A DNA stretch of 64,000 nt from Nocardia colli (lineage in GTDB: Bacteria; Actinomycetota; Actinomycetes; Mycobacteriales; Mycobacteriaceae), in NCBI RefSeq assembly GCF_008704205.1, contig NZ_VXLC01000008.1:186001-250000 (forward strand). Reading direction: 5' to 3'. Shown one piece after another: positions 62,523 to 64,000 of this stretch. The translations under genes were made by a program, and so were the position numbers. The stretch's first letter is position 1. Every line of letters begins with the position of its first letter. The notes beneath the pieces were generated by a model. It saw only the letters and a program-made list of their open reading frames with translations, was not told the DNA's origin and did not search any database.

Positions 62523-63737
62523 TCAGCGCGCTCCCTCGGCTCCGCGCCGCGCGACCGAGTCGATGGCGACCGAGATCGCGAGCACGGCACCGGTGACCAT
62601 GAAGCGCACCGAGGAGTCCACGTTCAACAACAGCATGCCATTCGTAATCGATTGGATGACAAGAATTCCCAGCAATGCGGCATACGCACGGCCGCGTCCG
62701 CCGAACAGGCTGGTGCCGCCGATCACCGCCGCGGCGATCGCGTTGAGCAGGATGTCGCTGCCGCCGGAACTCTGGTTGACCGCGACCAGGCGCGACGCCG
62801 CCAGGATGCCGCCGATGGTGGCCAGCGCGGAGCAGCCGACGAAGGCAGAGATGCGAATCCAGGTCACGTTGATGCCGGCCCGGCGAGCCGCCTCCGCATT
62901 GCCGCCGACCGCGTACATCCGACGACCGAAGACCGTCCGCCGCAGGATCAGGTCGAGGCCGAGGACCAGTCCGCCGAAGATCACCAAGGTCAGCGGCACG
63001 CCGCGATCGGAATTCAGCACGATGACCGTGATGGCCAGCAGGATGCCGAGACCGCCGGAGCGCGCCACGATCCAGACCGGGGCGGTCACGTCGAGGCCGG
63101 CGTGTACCCGCTGATGCCGGGTGATCAGACTCGCGACTAGGTGTCCGCCCGCGAGCAACACCACCAGTAGCCAGCCGAGCACGGCGGGCAGCCAGGTATC
63201 GCTGATGGTCGCGATGCCGCGGTCGAACGGCAGGTTGACCGTGCCCTCCTTGCCGAGCAGATACAGCATCAAACCCTGCCAGCCGATCAACCCGGCCAGC
63301 GTGACCACGAACGACGGCATGCTCAGCATCGTCCGCATCAGCCCGTGCAGCAGACCGATCGCGGCGCCGACCGCGATGGCGGCCAGCACCGCGAGAATGA
63401 CGTTCCAGCCGTGCCGCACATAGAGCAGCGTCATCACCACGGCGGTCAGGCCGCTGACCGAACCGGCCGACAGATCGATCTCGCCGAGCAGCAGCACCAG
63501 CACGATGCCGAGGGCGATGGTGCCGGTCGCGGCCATCTGCAAGGCCAGGTTGGTCAGGTTCTCCGCGGACAGGAAATGGGCGTTGAGGTGGTAGAACACC
63601 GCGCCGATGATGACCAGGCCGATCGCCACCGGCACCGATCCGACCTCGCCGCGCCGTAGCCGATCCAGCGCGGCATCGGCTAGCCCGCGCCCTTGATTTC
63701 CCTGCCAGACCGGCCTTTTCATTACTACGTCACTCAT
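62523..63737 (-). CDS. sugar ABC transporter permease, XylH/RbsC type
   Basis: The 404-aa membrane protein has about ten helices and the family patterns GEIDLSAGSVSGLTAVV, MPSFVVTLAGLIGWQGL and GINVTWIRISAFVGCSALATIGGILAASR, ending with AAVIGGTSLFGGRGRAYAALLGILVIQSI. It resembles XylH-like permeases of the CUT2 family for pentoses or similar sugars. Its start overlaps the stop of the ATPase gene by 4 bp. The sugar-binding protein gene is presumably outside the window. Confidence 0.9.
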   Translation of the reverse strand: MSDVVMKRPVWQGNQGRGLADAALDRLRRGEVGSVPVAIGLVIIGAVFYHLNAHFLSAENLTNLALQMAATGTIALGIVLVLLLGEIDLSAGSVSGLTAVVMTLLYVRHGWNVILAVLAAIAVGAAIGLLHGLMRTMLSMPSFVVTLAGLIGWQGLMLYLLGKEGTVNLPFDRGIATISDTWLPAVLGWLLVVLLAGGHLVASLITRHQRVHAGLDVTAPVWIVARSGGLGILLAITVIVLNSDRGVPLTLVIFGGLVLGLDLILRRTVFGRRMYAVGGNAEAARRAGINVTWIRISAFVGCSALATIGGILAASRLVAVNQSSGGSDILLNAIAAAVIGGTSLFGGRGRAYAALLGILVIQSITNGMLLLNVDSSVRFMVTGAVLAISVAIDSVARRGAEGAR

Positions 63738-64000
63738 GCAGCTGCTCCCGTGATCGCTGCCACGATATCTTCTTGAGTCGCTTTAGCGGTCTCGAACTCA
63801 CCTGCGTTGCGGCCGAGCCGCAAGACCACCACGCGGTCACTGACCGACCGCACGTCGACCAGGTTGTGTGAAATCAACAGCACGCCCAGGCCGCGCTCGC
63901 GCAATCGCCCGATCAACGCGAGCACCTGCGCGGTCTGTTCGACGCCGAGCGCCGCGGTCGGTTCGTCCAGGATCACCATCCGCGGCCGTCCGAGCAGCGC
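63734..64000 (-). CDS. sugar ABC transporter ATP-binding protein (cut by window edge)
   Basis: The frame is open to the right edge; 88 C-terminal residues are visible, starting ALLGRPRMVILDEPTAALGVEQTAQVLALIGRLRERGLGVLLISHNL. This shows Walker B (MVILDEPTAALG), the D-loop and the H-loop (ISHNL) of a CUT2-type sugar ABC ATPase such as XylG. It is coupled to the permease by ATGA at 63734..63737. The Walker A and signature regions lie beyond the window. Confidence 0.9.
   Translation of the reverse strand, partial: ALLGRPRMVILDEPTAALGVEQTAQVLALIGRLRERGLGVLLISHNLVDVRSVSDRVVVLRLGRNAGEFETAKATQEDIVAAITGAAA

Overview
The window reads as chromosomal DNA of a high-GC, mycolic-acid-bearing actinobacterium, most plausibly Nocardia or a close relative in the Mycobacteriales. 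The evidence is protein content and codon use: an antigen-85-type mycolyltransferase (61271..62329), a mycobacterial-type L,D-transpeptidase lipoprotein (48743..49957), a LytR-CpsA-Psr ligase (54023..55687), a DesA3-like acyl-CoA desaturase (32316..33623), a DUF4254 protein, a secreted LIP-family lipase and many TetR regulators. No rRNA, tRNA, CRISPR array, insertion sequence, integrase or phage module was seen. Genes are densely packed, with many 4-bp start/stop overlaps and several convergent 3' overlaps.

Left part (1..25 kb): the end of a DUF4097 protein; a serine hydrolase translationally coupled to a DrrAB-like ABC exporter; a 1045-aa SARP/AfsR regulator facing it; a decayed cytochrome P450; a hydrolase plus MerR pair behind a MerR-type operator; TetR, HEAT-like and DinB genes; a secreted CocE-type hydrolase; a small secreted protein; a membrane desaturase; a TetR/PhyH divergent pair around a 20-bp palindrome; and a MarR, 14-helix MFS and isochorismatase-family operon. 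Then come DUF4254, PucR, an alpha/beta hydrolase lacking its nucleophile serine, the secreted lipase, an EamA remnant, DUF72 and a PPOX-type protein.

Middle part (25..41 kb): a cold-shock gene coupled to an overlooked 56-aa gene and preceded by a hairpin. Next is a six-gene minus-strand operon for acyl-CoA metabolism (thiolase, two MaoC-type proteins, SDR, acyl-CoA ligase, double-TetR regulator). Next to it lies an orphan 55-aa gene with a strong ribosome binding site and a 16-bp perfect terminator stem, then desA3. A complete glycerol locus follows: IclR and glpK on one strand, glpF, a second glpK and glpD on the other, with two matching 17-bp palindromes between them and a hairpin terminator after glpD.

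Right part (41..64 kb): acetyltransferases, a methyltransferase, a lipoprotein serine hydrolase, an M24-like protein, SRPBCC proteins, a PanE-like reductase, a membrane-anchored glutamate-synthase-like enzyme, a SnoaL-like protein, cell-wall enzymes, a PLP decarboxylase, HxlR with a P450, an SDR lacking its tyrosine, a FUSC-type membrane protein and an amidase. A 774-bp gene-free stretch with two copies of a long hairpin repeat follows. The window ends with a CDF zinc-type exporter, the mycolyltransferase and a sugar ABC transporter that runs off the right edge.

The best candidates for undescribed biology are small: the 55-aa gene at 31812, the 56-aa gene coupled to the cold-shock gene, the hairpin repeats near 59.4 and 60.0 kb, and the duplicated glycerol kinases under one apparent IclR operator set. 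No large unknown multi-gene system was found.
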